Below are positions 1-8,857 of a stretch of DNA of 64,000 nucleotides, piece after piece. This DNA is from Solirubrum puertoriconensis. Its GTDB lineage: Bacteria; Bacteroidota; Bacteroidia; Cytophagales; Hymenobacteraceae. The stretch lies in assembly GCF_001483135.1 (NCBI RefSeq), contig NZ_LNAL01000008.1:1302001-1366000 (forward strand), written 5' to 3'. How positions within the stretch are numbered: position 1 is the stretch's first letter; every line of letters begins with the position of its first letter. Position numbers and translations under genes: made by a program. The notes beneath the pieces were generated by a model. It ran no database searches and had not been told where the DNA came from. It worked only from the letters and a program-made list of their open reading frames with translations.

Positions 1-608
1 AGTCGATTCCGTACGAGCCGCTGAAACAATACGATGCAAATACGGTAAATCCGATGGGCTTAAACATGCGAAACCCTGCTATTGCTACGGTTCCGCGTGG
101 AAAGCTTGATTACTTCAATCATATCGGGAAAGACAGTGTAGGTATTGCTGAGCGTACTCTGCGCAACCCACTGGCATATAGCCGCCAAAACCTTGAGGAA
201 GGTAAGGTTCTATATACCCGAATCTGCCAACACTGCCACGGTGAGCAAGGTGACGGACAAGGGCCTGTCGGAGCTAAATTCAAAGGTGTACCTAGTTATT
301 CAACTGGTGCATATGTTAACATGAATGATGCTCACATCTACCATGTGATTCAGTGGGGCAAAGGACGGATGATGCCGCACGGCTCAATTGTCAATCCGGA
401 GGAGCGCTGGAAAATTGCTATGTACGTCCGCGTACTGCAGAAAGGTAAAGGTCCGGAAGGCATGAGCGAATTGGTAACAGACGAACTTACCCCTACGCAG
501 AAAACCAACCCCGAAAATCAGGAGCCTTACGGTGAGGCGCAAGCTAACAAAGCTTCGGAAACCCCGGGCCAAGGTGGCACGGAGGCTCGTAACGGCACGG
601 CAGAGTAA
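1..608 (+). CDS. actE: Alternative complex III subunit ActE, mono-heme cytochrome c (5' end outside window)
   Basis: The frame is open from base 3 to the TAA at 606-608, so the gene begins upstream of the window; the ATG at 54 is internal. A c-type heme motif CQHCH is encoded at 225-239, followed by a GRMMPHG segment that could supply the distal Met ligand. The C-terminal tail is polar and low in complexity. In Bacteroidota the ACIII complex oxidises menaquinol and passes electrons to the oxidase, and ActE is its small periplasmic mono-heme subunit. actF starts 5 bp downstream. The call rests on the heme domain plus position between an unseen upstream act operon and actF. Confidence 0.85.
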   Translation, partial: SIPYEPLKQYDANTVNPMGLNMRNPAIATVPRGKLDYFNHIGKDSVGIAERTLRNPLAYSRQNLEEGKVLYTRICQHCHGEQGDGQGPVGAKFKGVPSYSTGAYVNMNDAHIYHVIQWGKGRMMPHGSIVNPEERWKIAMYVRVLQKGKGPEGMSELVTDELTPTQKTNPENQEPYGEAQANKASETPGQGGTEARNGTAE

Positions 609-613
609 TCAAT

Positions 614-1939
614 ATGGCTTCAACGCATCATCACGAACCTGTAACGGCTGAGTTTCTAGAACTCTCGCCTGCTGCTCGCCGTCGGTTCATCCTGTTCATT
701 GTTGCCGGGGTCGTGCTTATGGCCATCGGTCTCATCATGGCTGCCATGGGTATTGGTGGCGGCCACCACGAAGTAGCTGCTGCTGCTCATGGTGCCTCAG
801 AAGGTGCTGGTGCATCAGTTGAGCATGGTGGAGATCATGCTCCGGTATGGCTTCGCCGTTTGTTTGCCAGCCTGTGGCAAAGCAATACTTATCTAATTGG
901 TATCTCTGTTGTCGGCACAGTATTCGTAGCAATTAATACTGTTGCTTATGCAGGCTGGTCAATCATCGTTCGCCGCATTGCAGAAGCTTTCAGTGCTTGG
1001 TTGCTTCCTGGCTTGGTGATCATGCTGATTGTGTTCTTCGCGAGCGGGCACAACCTGTTCCACTGGCGTACTCACGGCATCATGGATCCGGGCTCTGAGA
1101 ATTACGATGCAATCATTGCTGGCAAATCAGGCTTCTTGAACTTGCCTTTCTATGTGATTCGTATGGTGCTGTTCGTACTAATCTGGTGGTTTTTCTCGGA
1201 ACGTTTGCGAAAGCTCTCTTTGGAAGAAGATCAACTAGGCGGTACGGGTTTCTGGGATAAGAGCATCAATGTGTCAGCGCTCTTCCTCGTACTGTTTGCT
1301 GTTACATCTTCAATTGCTGCTTGGGATTGGGTGATGTCTATTGACACTCACTGGTTCTCAACCATGTTCGGTTGGTATGTATTTGCTTCGTGGTGGGTAG
1401 CAGGTATTGCTGCGATTCTCCTGAGTGCTATATTCCTGAAGCAAGCCGGTTACTTGCGCTTTTTGAATTCGAACCACCTGCATGACCTAGGAAAGCTGAT
1501 GTTTGGCTTCAGCATCTTCTGGACTTACATCTGGTTCTCACAGTTCATGTTGATTTGGTACGCGAACCTCCCCGAGGAATCGGTGTACTTCAATCAACGT
1601 CTAGGTGGCTTCAATGGCCAATATACTTGGTTGTTCTTCTTCAACCTGATCATCAATTTCGCTTTCCCATTCTTGGCTCTAATGACCCGCGATGCTAAGC
1701 GTCAGATGATCATGCTGAAGATTGTGGCTATTGCGGTGCTGATTGGCCACTGGCTTGACTTCTATATGATGATCATGCCCGGAACGTTGAAGGCCGACAG
1801 TGGGTTTATCATAGAAATCGGTACTGCGCTGGTTTTCCTCGGCTCGTTCCTCCTCTTGATGACCAAACGTCTCTCGCAAGCTTCTCTGATTCCGGTTAAT
1901 CATCCCTTTGTAGAGGAGAGCGTACATCATACCACCTAA
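614..1939 (+). CDS. actF: Alternative complex III membrane subunit ActF (NrfD/PsrC-like)
   Basis: This 441-residue protein is a polytopic inner-membrane protein with about ten hydrophobic segments, beginning near residue 25 (FILFIVAGVVLMAIGLIMA). A His-rich loop lies between the first two segments. Segments such as FASGHNLFHWR and SIAAWDWVMSIDTHWFST fit the quinol-interacting NrfD-like subunits ActC and ActF. Its place directly after actE and before oxidase subunit II is the usual Bacteroidota order and favours ActF over ActC. It should take part in menaquinol oxidation and possibly proton translocation. Confidence 0.85.
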   Translation: MASTHHHEPVTAEFLELSPAARRRFILFIVAGVVLMAIGLIMAAMGIGGGHHEVAAAAHGASEGAGASVEHGGDHAPVWLRRLFASLWQSNTYLIGISVVGTVFVAINTVAYAGWSIIVRRIAEAFSAWLLPGLVIMLIVFFASGHNLFHWRTHGIMDPGSENYDAIIAGKSGFLNLPFYVIRMVLFVLIWWFFSERLRKLSLEEDQLGGTGFWDKSINVSALFLVLFAVTSSIAAWDWVMSIDTHWFSTMFGWYVFASWWVAGIAAILLSAIFLKQAGYLRFLNSNHLHDLGKLMFGFSIFWTYIWFSQFMLIWYANLPEESVYFNQRLGGFNGQYTWLFFFNLIINFAFPFLALMTRDAKRQMIMLKIVAIAVLIGHWLDFYMMIMPGTLKADSGFIIEIGTALVFLGSFLLLMTKRLSQASLIPVNHPFVEESVHHTT

Positions 1940-1981
1940 GCTCGCGCTGTTCGGACCACTGACTTTCACAACGTACAACTA

Positions 1982-3049
1982 ATGATTGCTCTCGGTATCC
2001 TTCTGGCGCTGGTGCTTCTGCTGGTCGTGTTCGGCCTCTTATTCCGGCTTCAGATCCTCACTTCCATTTTCTCTGGTAGCTATAACCGTCCTATTGGTCT
2101 TAGCAATCGAGTAAATGCCATCCTAATGCTGCTGTTCCTGATTTTAGGAGGCGCAGCGTTTGCTTACTCCTTTGTCGATAATTACGACAAAATGAATCCG
2201 CCGATTGCCTCTGTGCACGGCCTGCATACAGAGAAGCTTTTCTGGACCACGATGGTAGTTATCGGCATCGTGTTCGTGATTACGCAGGTAGCTCTGTTTG
2301 TTTACTCTTACCGCTACCAGTATAAGGAGGGGCGTCGCGCTTTCTTCTTTTCGCACAACAACAAAATCGAAATCATCTGGACGGTTATTCCGGCAGTTGT
2401 TATGTCGGGTTTGATTTTTGGTGGTTGGAAGGAGTGGACCAACATCATGGGACCTGCTCCCAAAGACGCCATCGAGGTCGAGATTATGGGTAAGCAGTTC
2501 AACTTCCTTGTTCGCTACCCAGGTCGTGACCAAAAGCTTGGCAACATCAACTACCGTTTGATCGATGCTACGAATGAGTTTGGCTTCGACTTGAACGATC
2601 AGCGTGGAATGGATGACTTCACAGCTGGTGAAGTGCACGTACCTAAAGGCCATCCGGTTTTAATGCGTATCCGTTCGCGCGATGTGTTGCACGCTGTATA
2701 TGCACCTCATTTCCGCGTACAGATGTATGCCGTACCCGGCATGCCTACCAAGTTCTGGTTCACTCCAACCAAGACTACTGACGAAATGCGGGCACAAACA
2801 GGAAATCCGAACTTCAACTACGAGATTGCCTGTAACCAGATCTGCGGTCGTGGTCACTTTGCTATGAAGGCGACTATTATCGTTGACGAGCCAGAAGACT
2901 ACATCGCCTGGTATTCGCAACAGAAGGCATTTGTAGAGCAGAACCCAGATGTACTAGCCGATTTCAAACAGAAAAAGGCTGCATCTGTTGAACAAGCACA
3001 GGCTGCTGCTGAAGTGCCCTCTACTGTTTCGGCCAAAGCCGCCCTCTAA
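1982..3049 (+). CDS. coxB: Cytochrome c oxidase subunit II (CuA subunit)
   Basis: The 355-residue protein has an N-terminal membrane segment, further hydrophobic segments at about residues 40-115 and a periplasmic cupredoxin domain. The binuclear CuA site is complete: an upstream His in VLHAVYAPHF, then CNQICGRGHFAMK with both Cys, His and Met. There is no C-terminal CxxCH, so this is not a cytochrome c fusion of the caa3 type. It should take electrons from cytochrome c (possibly ActE) and pass them to subunit I, which starts 27 bp downstream. Confidence 0.95.
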   Translation: MIALGILLALVLLLVVFGLLFRLQILTSIFSGSYNRPIGLSNRVNAILMLLFLILGGAAFAYSFVDNYDKMNPPIASVHGLHTEKLFWTTMVVIGIVFVITQVALFVYSYRYQYKEGRRAFFFSHNNKIEIIWTVIPAVVMSGLIFGGWKEWTNIMGPAPKDAIEVEIMGKQFNFLVRYPGRDQKLGNINYRLIDATNEFGFDLNDQRGMDDFTAGEVHVPKGHPVLMRIRSRDVLHAVYAPHFRVQMYAVPGMPTKFWFTPTKTTDEMRAQTGNPNFNYEIACNQICGRGHFAMKATIIVDEPEDYIAWYSQQKAFVEQNPDVLADFKQKKAASVEQAQAAAEVPSTVSAKAAL

Positions 3050-3076
3050 CGAGTAACTTAAAAGCACGCTTTTCTG

Positions 3077-4930
3077 ATGGCTGCATCTAATATTCCGATG
3101 GGCTCGGCGCCAACTAGTGCGCCGCACATCCAGCATCACGTAGCCGGCGACCACCACGACGAGCACCATGATGAAGGAAACTTCTTAACGAAGTATGTCT
3201 TCAGCACGGACCACAAGATGATTGCCAAGCAATTCTTGATTTCAGGTATTGCTTGGGCTTTTATCGGTGCTACGCTCTCGACGCTGTTCCGGATTCAGCT
3301 GGGTTGGCCTGATGCTCAACTTACTTGGCTTGAGCCTTTGTTGGGCCGCTGGGTAGAAGGAGGTAAGCTCAACCCCGAGTTTTACCTTGCACTGGTTACC
3401 ATGCACGGCACTATCATGGTGTTTTTCGTGCTGACTGCAGGCTTGAGCGGTACCTTCTCTAACTTCCTCATTCCCCTGCAGATTGGTGCCCGCGACATGG
3501 CATCAGGCTTCATGAACATGCTCTCGTTCTGGTTCTTCTTCCTGGCGGGTATTGTAATGTTCGTTTCTCTGTTCCTTGAAACAGGCCCTGCTGCCGCTGG
3601 TTGGACGATTTATCCCCCGCTGAGTGCGTTGCCGCAGGCAATTCCTGGCTCGGGTGCAGGTCAAACACTGTGGCTGGTATCAATGGCCCTATTCATTGTA
3701 TCGCAGCTCCTAGGTGGTGTTAACTACATCACAACTGTTATCAACCTACGGACTGCCGGTATGTCGATGGCTAAGCTGCCGCTGACAATTTGGTCGTTCT
3801 TCCTGACTGCTATTCTGGGTCTGCTTTCCTTCCCAGTACTGTTCTCAGCAGCATTGCTGTTGATCTTCGACCGTTCGTTCGGAACCAGCTTCTTCCTTTC
3901 TGATATCTACATTGGTGGTGAGGCTCTTAACCACGTTGGTGGTAGCCCGATCTTGTTCCAGCACTTGTTCTGGTTCCTAGGTCACCCGGAAGTTTACATT
4001 GTAATCATGCCGGCAATGGGTATCGTATCTGAAGTAATGGCAACGAATGCTCGTAAGCCAATCTTCGGTTACCGTGCCATGATTGGTTCGCTGATTGGCA
4101 TTTCGCTCCTCTCGTTCGTTGTGTGGGCCCACCACATGTTCGTAACAGGTATGAACCCCTTCCTCGGATCGGTGTTTATGTTCCTCACGCTCATCATCGC
4201 AGTACCTTCAGCAGTAAAGACCTTTAACTGGCTGGCTACGCTGTGGCGCGGTAATATCCGTTTCACCACTGCTATGATGTTTGCTATCGGTTTCGTTTCG
4301 CTGTTCGTTTCGGGCGGTCTAACGGGTATTATCCTAGGTAACGCTGCACTGGACATCCAGATGCACAACACTTACTTTGTGGTTGCTCACTTCCACTTGG
4401 TAATGGGCAGCTCTGCCTTCTTCGGCATGTTTGCTGGTGTTTATCACTGGTTCCCGAAGATGTTTGGTCGTATGATGGACGAGAAGCTAGGCTATGTACA
4501 CTTCTGGCTGACCATATTGGCTGCTTACTTAGTGTTCCTGCCGATGCACTACGTTGGTATTGCTGGTTTCCCACGCCGTTACTACGCCTACACCGCGTAT
4601 GAAACCTTCAACCAGTTTGCTGACCTGAATACGTTCATTTCGATTGCGGCAATCTTTGCCTTCTTCGCACAGTTCGTCTTCTTGTTCAACTTTGTCTACA
4701 GCATCTTCCGTGGCCGTCGGGCTACTGAGAACCCATGGAATTCGAACACGCTGGAGTGGACTACCCCAGTTGAGCCTGGTCACGGTAACTGGCCCGGTGC
4801 AATTCCTGCTGTCTACCGTTGGCCGTATGATTACAGCAAACCTGGTGCAGAGCAAGACTTTATTCCGCAACACATCCCGTACTCGCAGACTGTTTCTTCG
4901 AACCTGCCATACGAGCGCGAAATGGAATAA
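3077..4930 (+). CDS. ctaD: Cytochrome c oxidase subunit I (catalytic heme-copper subunit)
   Basis: The 617-residue protein has a His-rich N-terminal extension and twelve or more membrane helices. Family motifs are present: MHGTIMVFF (low-spin heme ligand), WFLGHPEVYI (CuB His and cross-linked Tyr), AHHMFVTGMNP (CuB His pair) and HNTYFVVAHFHLVMG (heme a3 and heme a ligands). The HPEVY Tyr and the K-channel region indicate an A-type oxidase. It is the last gene before a strong hairpin terminator at 4951-4988, so actEF-coxBA probably form the end of one transcript. Confidence 0.96.
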   Translation: MAASNIPMGSAPTSAPHIQHHVAGDHHDEHHDEGNFLTKYVFSTDHKMIAKQFLISGIAWAFIGATLSTLFRIQLGWPDAQLTWLEPLLGRWVEGGKLNPEFYLALVTMHGTIMVFFVLTAGLSGTFSNFLIPLQIGARDMASGFMNMLSFWFFFLAGIVMFVSLFLETGPAAAGWTIYPPLSALPQAIPGSGAGQTLWLVSMALFIVSQLLGGVNYITTVINLRTAGMSMAKLPLTIWSFFLTAILGLLSFPVLFSAALLLIFDRSFGTSFFLSDIYIGGEALNHVGGSPILFQHLFWFLGHPEVYIVIMPAMGIVSEVMATNARKPIFGYRAMIGSLIGISLLSFVVWAHHMFVTGMNPFLGSVFMFLTLIIAVPSAVKTFNWLATLWRGNIRFTTAMMFAIGFVSLFVSGGLTGIILGNAALDIQMHNTYFVVAHFHLVMGSSAFFGMFAGVYHWFPKMFGRMMDEKLGYVHFWLTILAAYLVFLPMHYVGIAGFPRRYYAYTAYETFNQFADLNTFISIAAIFAFFAQFVFLFNFVYSIFRGRRATENPWNSNTLEWTTPVEPGHGNWPGAIPAVYRWPYDYSKPGAEQDFIPQHIPYSQTVSSNLPYEREME

Positions 4931-4950
4931 TTAACGCTGCGCAATCATTG

Positions 4951-4988
4951 AAAAGGGAAGCCATAATCTGGCTTCCCTTTTCTTTTTC
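4951..4988 (+). terminator. Rho-independent terminator after oxidase subunit I
   Basis: A perfect 13-bp stem (4951-4963 with 4969-4981) and a 5-base loop end in a T-rich run. It lies 20 bp past the subunit I stop and separates the act-cox transcript from the heme-synthesis genes. Confidence 0.9.
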
Positions 4989-5036
4989 AACCTTTTGGGT
5001 AGGAACTTCGCGGCCTCATCTGGTTTTACTATTTAG

Positions 5037-6116
5037 ATGAACACACCAACTTTTGAACGCAGATTCACGCTTACTGCTACGCTTACATTAGTGGCAGTTT
5101 ACATACTGATTTTGGTAGGAGGCATTGTGCGGAGCACTGGCTCCGGTATGGGGTGCCCTGATTGGCCAAAATGCTTTGGTCAGTGGGTTCCGCCGACACA
5201 CATCAATGAATTACCTCCTAATTACAAGGAGGTTTACACTGCCCAAAGGGTAGCTAAAAACGAGCGTGTGGCAAACACACTTAAAAGTTTGGGCTTTACT
5301 GAGGTGGCAGCTAACATTTTCGCTCATCCCAATCAATATATCGAAACTGATTTTAACCCTGTCAAAACATGGATTGAGTATCTCAACCGCTTAACAGGTG
5401 TAATTATTGGTTTCCTGATTCTGCTGACAGTAGTTGTAGCGTGGCCATATCGGCGTAGTGACCCATTAATCTTCTGGGCATCGTTTCTTAGTTTCATTAC
5501 AGTAGGCGTACAGGGCTGGCTCGGGTCGTTGGTGGTATCTACTAATCTGCTACCGGTGATGGTGACTATCCACATGAGCTTGGCTCTAGTTTTAGTAGCC
5601 TTATTAATTTGGGCTATTGTGCGTGCTGGTAGCACACCTCAGATGCCATTTCTTCAGCAATTACCTAGTGGATTATCAGCATTACTCTTTGGCCTGACAG
5701 CTCTTACTTTCTTGCAAATCGTATTAGGTACGCAGGTCAGAGAAGATATTGACATGGTAGCGTTTGGGCTAAATTATCTACACCGCGACCAATGGATTGC
5801 GCAACTCGGCGGGGTGTTCAGGTTCCACCGAACCTTCTCTGCGGTGTTGCTTATTGGCAACGTGTATGCGGCCATAAAGCTGTTTCAAACGGGTGTGTCA
5901 ATGCTTAACAAACTGGCCTATGCTACACTCGCGGTACTGCTACTCGAAATAGTGGCTGGCATAACGCTCGCCTACTTTGCAATGCCTGCCGCAGCTCAGC
6001 CTATTCATCTTACCCTAGGAACGCTCTTGTTCGGAGTGCAATTTCTGGCGTTTGTGCAATACCGAAAGCTGACGCAGTTATCGCAACCCGTCGAGCATCC
6101 GGCAGTTGTTGCGTAA
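5037..6116 (+). CDS. ctaA: Heme A synthase (COX15/CtaA family)
   Basis: The 359-residue, eight-helix membrane protein opens with the family signature VGGIVRSTGSGMGCPDWP. His residues expected to bind heme occur in TIHMSLAL, RFHRTFSAV and PIHLTLGT, and the glutamate segment WIEYLNRLTG is present. It oxidises the methyl group of heme O to give heme A for subunit I. The N-terminal loop is longer than in Bacillus CtaA, as is usual for the COX15-like type. A promoter-like TAGGAACTTCGCGGCC lies about 40 bp upstream, and its stop codon overlaps the promoter of the next gene. Confidence 0.93.
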   Translation: MNTPTFERRFTLTATLTLVAVYILILVGGIVRSTGSGMGCPDWPKCFGQWVPPTHINELPPNYKEVYTAQRVAKNERVANTLKSLGFTEVAANIFAHPNQYIETDFNPVKTWIEYLNRLTGVIIGFLILLTVVVAWPYRRSDPLIFWASFLSFITVGVQGWLGSLVVSTNLLPVMVTIHMSLALVLVALLIWAIVRAGSTPQMPFLQQLPSGLSALLFGLTALTFLQIVLGTQVREDIDMVAFGLNYLHRDQWIAQLGGVFRFHRTFSAVLLIGNVYAAIKLFQTGVSMLNKLAYATLAVLLLEIVAGITLAYFAMPAAAQPIHLTLGTLLFGVQFLAFVQYRKLTQLSQPVEHPAVVA

Positions 6117-6130
6117 CTTTGCGGCCCCAT
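6114..6130 (+). promoter_or_regulatory. Promoter -7 element with CGGCCCC initial region, upstream of ctaB
   Basis: TAACTTTG at 6114-6121 matches the Bacteroidota -7 consensus TAnnTTTG and runs directly into CGGCCCCAT. The TAA of ctaA is the first three bases of the element. The same core recurs at 52282, 54723 and 56821. No clear -33 TTTG was seen at the expected distance. Confidence 0.65.
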
Positions 6131-6168
6131 TTGGAGCCGAATGCCCGGCTTGATTGTTTTTGCTGCTG

Positions 6169-7032
6169 ATGACAAAGGTCAGGGCCTACTTCCAACTTCT
6201 GAAATTCCGGCTTTCGCTCACGGTAGCGTTTTCCGCTGCCATCGGCTTCATGCTTGGCCAGCATGAGTTTGCGTGGCGTGTCCACTGGGCTGAAGCGTTG
6301 CTCGTAATGCTTGGCGGCTTGCTAGTAACCGGTTCAGCAAACACCATTAACCAGATCTACGAAAAGGATCTGGACCGCCTGATGAAGCGAACAGCCAAGC
6401 GGCCGATGCCACAAGGCGTTTTGTCGGTTACCGAGGCTTGGACGTTTGTTGTACTTACTGGCGTTGCAGGCTTGTTGCTGCTGGGGTGGTATTTCAATCC
6501 ACTAACAGCAGCTATATCTCTGCTCTCACTCATTCTCTACGGCTTCATCTACACTCCGCTGAAGCGAATTTCGCCTATCTGTGTGGCGGTAGGGGCAATA
6601 CCGGGCGGCTTGCCGCCTATGATTGGCTGGGTAGCTGCTACGGGCATGCTCACCGTGGAAGCTTGGATTCTATTTGGTATCCAGTTCATGTGGCAATTTC
6701 CTCACTTCTGGGCCATTGCCTGGGTACTCGATGAGGACTACAGCAAAGCTGGTTTTCGTATGCTGCCTACAGCCGGTGGACGCGATTTACGTACGGCCTT
6801 TCAAATCATGACTTATACGCTGCTGCTCATACCGCTTAGCCTGCTACCCATGCAGTTTGGTATGACGGGTAAAACTTCGGCGGTAATTGCTGTGCTATGC
6901 GGAGTTTTATTCTTGATGCAGACGTTTTACCTCATGCGCACAGGCTCTAAAAAGGCCGCCATGCGCATCATGTTTGGCTCCTTTCTGTATCTGCCAATTG
7001 TACAGATAGCCTTAGTAATCGACAAACTCTAA
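6169..7032 (+). CDS. ctaB: Protoheme IX farnesyltransferase (heme O synthase)
   Basis: This UbiA-family prenyltransferase has the prenyl-diphosphate motif NQIYEKDLDRLMKRT and later YTPLKRISP and LDEDYSKAGFRMLP. It transfers farnesyl to heme B, making heme O for the neighbouring heme A synthase. Nine hydrophobic helices are visible. An in-frame TTG at 6154 would add five residues, but the ATG at 6169 (MTKVRAYFQLLK) is the normal family start and lies about 40 bp after the promoter at 6114. Confidence 0.93.
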   Translation: MTKVRAYFQLLKFRLSLTVAFSAAIGFMLGQHEFAWRVHWAEALLVMLGGLLVTGSANTINQIYEKDLDRLMKRTAKRPMPQGVLSVTEAWTFVVLTGVAGLLLLGWYFNPLTAAISLLSLILYGFIYTPLKRISPICVAVGAIPGGLPPMIGWVAATGMLTVEAWILFGIQFMWQFPHFWAIAWVLDEDYSKAGFRMLPTAGGRDLRTAFQIMTYTLLLIPLSLLPMQFGMTGKTSAVIAVLCGVLFLMQTFYLMRTGSKKAAMRIMFGSFLYLPIVQIALVIDKL

Positions 7033-7042
7033 CATTTCGGAT

Positions 7043-7630
7043 ATGCATCCTTCCGAGTCGTTAAATAACAAGCAAGTAGCCCTAGGTATTCACCCGTTGC
7101 GCTTCTTGCTGTGGCTAATGATCATCAGCATCACCATGATGTTCGCGGCCTTCACAAGCGCTTACATTGTGCGTCGGGGCGAAGGCGGTTGGCTCGAATT
7201 CGACCTACCTTCTGGTTTGCTGTTCAACTCGGCCGTAATCGTGCTAAGCAGCGCGGCCATGCAGTTGGCTTGGTTCTCGGCCCGCCGCGATGAGTTGCGT
7301 CGGGTGCAATGGGCTATGCTGGCAACCTTTGCCCTAGGTGTGCTTTTCCTGATTGGTCAATGGCAAGTGTGGGAAGAGCTGGTTCAAAGCAAGATTTTCT
7401 TCGGTGGTGCCGACAGCAATCCGGCGGGTTCCTTCGTATATGTGCTTACGGGTGTACACGGATTTCACCTTATCACAGGTTTGGTGTTCCTACTGGTAGT
7501 ACTGCTTAAGAGCCTGCGCTTTCAGGTTCACTCCCGGCAAATGATGGCTATGACCAACGGAGCCATCTACTGGCACTTCCTGGGTGGGCTTTGGTTGTAC
7601 CTGTATTTGTTTCTACTTTTGAACCACTGA
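7043..7630 (+). CDS. Cytochrome c oxidase subunit III family protein, short paralogue
   Basis: The 195-residue protein has five hydrophobic helices. TSAYIVRRG and the late motifs LTGVHGFHLITG and YWHFLGGLWLYLYL are typical of the subunit III fold. It starts 10 bp after ctaB and is followed by a second, longer subunit III, an arrangement common in Bacteroidota oxidase clusters. It probably packs against subunit I, stabilising the oxidase or aiding oxygen delivery. Which paralogue belongs to the mature complex cannot be told from sequence. Confidence 0.88.
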   Translation: MHPSESLNNKQVALGIHPLRFLLWLMIISITMMFAAFTSAYIVRRGEGGWLEFDLPSGLLFNSAVIVLSSAAMQLAWFSARRDELRRVQWAMLATFALGVLFLIGQWQVWEELVQSKIFFGGADSNPAGSFVYVLTGVHGFHLITGLVFLLVVLLKSLRFQVHSRQMMAMTNGAIYWHFLGGLWLYLYLFLLLNH

Positions 7631-7650
7631 TTTCGTTTTTCTTGCACACT

Positions 7651-8415
7651 ATGGCCATTTCCACTACGGCAACGCAGAACGCCGCTTACGAAGCGCCGCG
7701 GAGCGGCACCTGGGACGGCGGTAACGAACCTTTCAAGGCTAGCTACGGCAAGCTGATGATGTGGTTCTTTCTGCTGTCGGATGCATTCACGTTCGCGGCA
7801 TTCCTGACCACCTACGGCATGGTGCGTCATCGCCACCTTGCTTACACCGGTACGCCCGAGGCTTTCAAGTTCAGCACTGCTTACTGGCCCATCCCGGAAA
7901 AAGTATTTAACGCCTTCCCAGGCTTGCACGGGTATGATATCCCGCTGGCCTTCGTGGCTTTGATGACCATGATTCTCATCGTGTCATCGGTAACGATGGT
8001 ACTGGCTGTAGAGGCTGGCCACCGGATGGATAAGGACGACGTGCAGAAATGGCTGCTGTGGACAATCCTGTTTGGTGGTATGTTCCTGGGTTGCCAAGCT
8101 TGGGAATGGGCTCACTTCATCAGCGGCACCGACGAGGGCACGCTGATGGCTGATGGTTCGCGCTTCTTCGGGGCAAACCTTACCATGAACCAATACGGCC
8201 CGGTGCTATTTGCTGACCTTTTCTTCTTCATCACGGGTTTCCACGGTACACACGTATTCTCTGGTGTGTGCTTGCTGGTGTACGCTTTCATCGCGACTAC
8301 CAACGGTACCTTCCACAAGCGTGGGCACTACGAAATGGTTGAGAAGATTGGCCTGTACTGGCACTTTGTAGACCTGGTGTGGGTATTCGTTTTCACCTTC
8401 TTCTACCTGATCTAA
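7651..8415 (+). CDS. ctaE: Cytochrome c oxidase subunit III, long paralogue
   Basis: This is a 254-residue protein if started at the ATG at 7651 (MAISTTATQNAAYE); a longer in-frame start at 7591 lies inside the previous gene and is less likely. It has about seven helices. KLMMWFFLLSDAFTFAAF, CQAWEWAHF, TGFHGTHVFSG and YWHFVDLVWVFVFTF are classic subunit III motifs, including the conserved Glu in WEW. A 49-base double inverted repeat separates it from subunit IV. Confidence 0.92.
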   Translation: MAISTTATQNAAYEAPRSGTWDGGNEPFKASYGKLMMWFFLLSDAFTFAAFLTTYGMVRHRHLAYTGTPEAFKFSTAYWPIPEKVFNAFPGLHGYDIPLAFVALMTMILIVSSVTMVLAVEAGHRMDKDDVQKWLLWTILFGGMFLGCQAWEWAHFISGTDEGTLMADGSRFFGANLTMNQYGPVLFADLFFFITGFHGTHVFSGVCLLVYAFIATTNGTFHKRGHYEMVEKIGLYWHFVDLVWVFVFTFFYLI

Positions 8416-8429
8416 TTGCTTAATAGTTG

Positions 8430-8478
8430 AATGGCTAAATGGGCTGCATGTTCGTCGAACATCAACCATTTAGCCATT
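8430..8478. repeat. Nested perfect inverted repeat between subunit III and subunit IV genes
   Basis: Outer arms of 13 bp (8430-8442 and 8466-8478) enclose a second perfect hairpin of 7 bp with a one-base loop (8448-8462). No T-run follows directly, so it may be an RNA processing or stability element or a weak attenuator, not a classic terminator. Confidence 0.8.
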
Positions 8479-8503
8479 TGGCTGTTTTAATCCTGTCATA
8501 ATC

Positions 8504-8854
8504 ATGGCTCACCACGCTCCCGAACACGATTACAACGCCGAAGGTCACGCGGTACACGGCAAGCCTAACGTAAAGCCGATTCTGCGCGCACTGGCGTGGA
8601 TTGTGGGCATCACTGCCTTCGAATTCCTGCTTGCTTTCGTGATGGACGCAAGCACCTTGCGCAACTCGATCTTCATCATCCTGACGATCTTCAAAGCCTT
8701 CTTCATCGTTGCCGAGTTTATGCACTTGCGCCACGAAACGAAGGGTCTGATCTGGTCGATCATGATTCCCATGGCCCTGCTTATTTGGCTACTAGTAGCT
8801 CTGGTTTCTGAAGGTAGCTTCGTTGGCGAAGCCATCTTCAACGCTTACAAGTAA
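8504..8854 (+). CDS. Cytochrome c oxidase subunit IV family protein
   Basis: The 116-residue protein has a His-rich N-terminus and three helices (about residues 25-45, 55-72 and 83-105). AEFMHLRHETKG between helices two and three is characteristic of the bacterial COX4/CyoD-like subunit IV family. It is thought to help assemble or stabilise the oxidase core. It follows subunit III after a structured spacer and precedes the copper chaperone by 3 bp. Confidence 0.87.
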   Translation: MAHHAPEHDYNAEGHAVHGKPNVKPILRALAWIVGITAFEFLLAFVMDASTLRNSIFIILTIFKAFFIVAEFMHLRHETKGLIWSIMIPMALLIWLLVALVSEGSFVGEAIFNAYK

Positions 8855-8857
8855 AGC

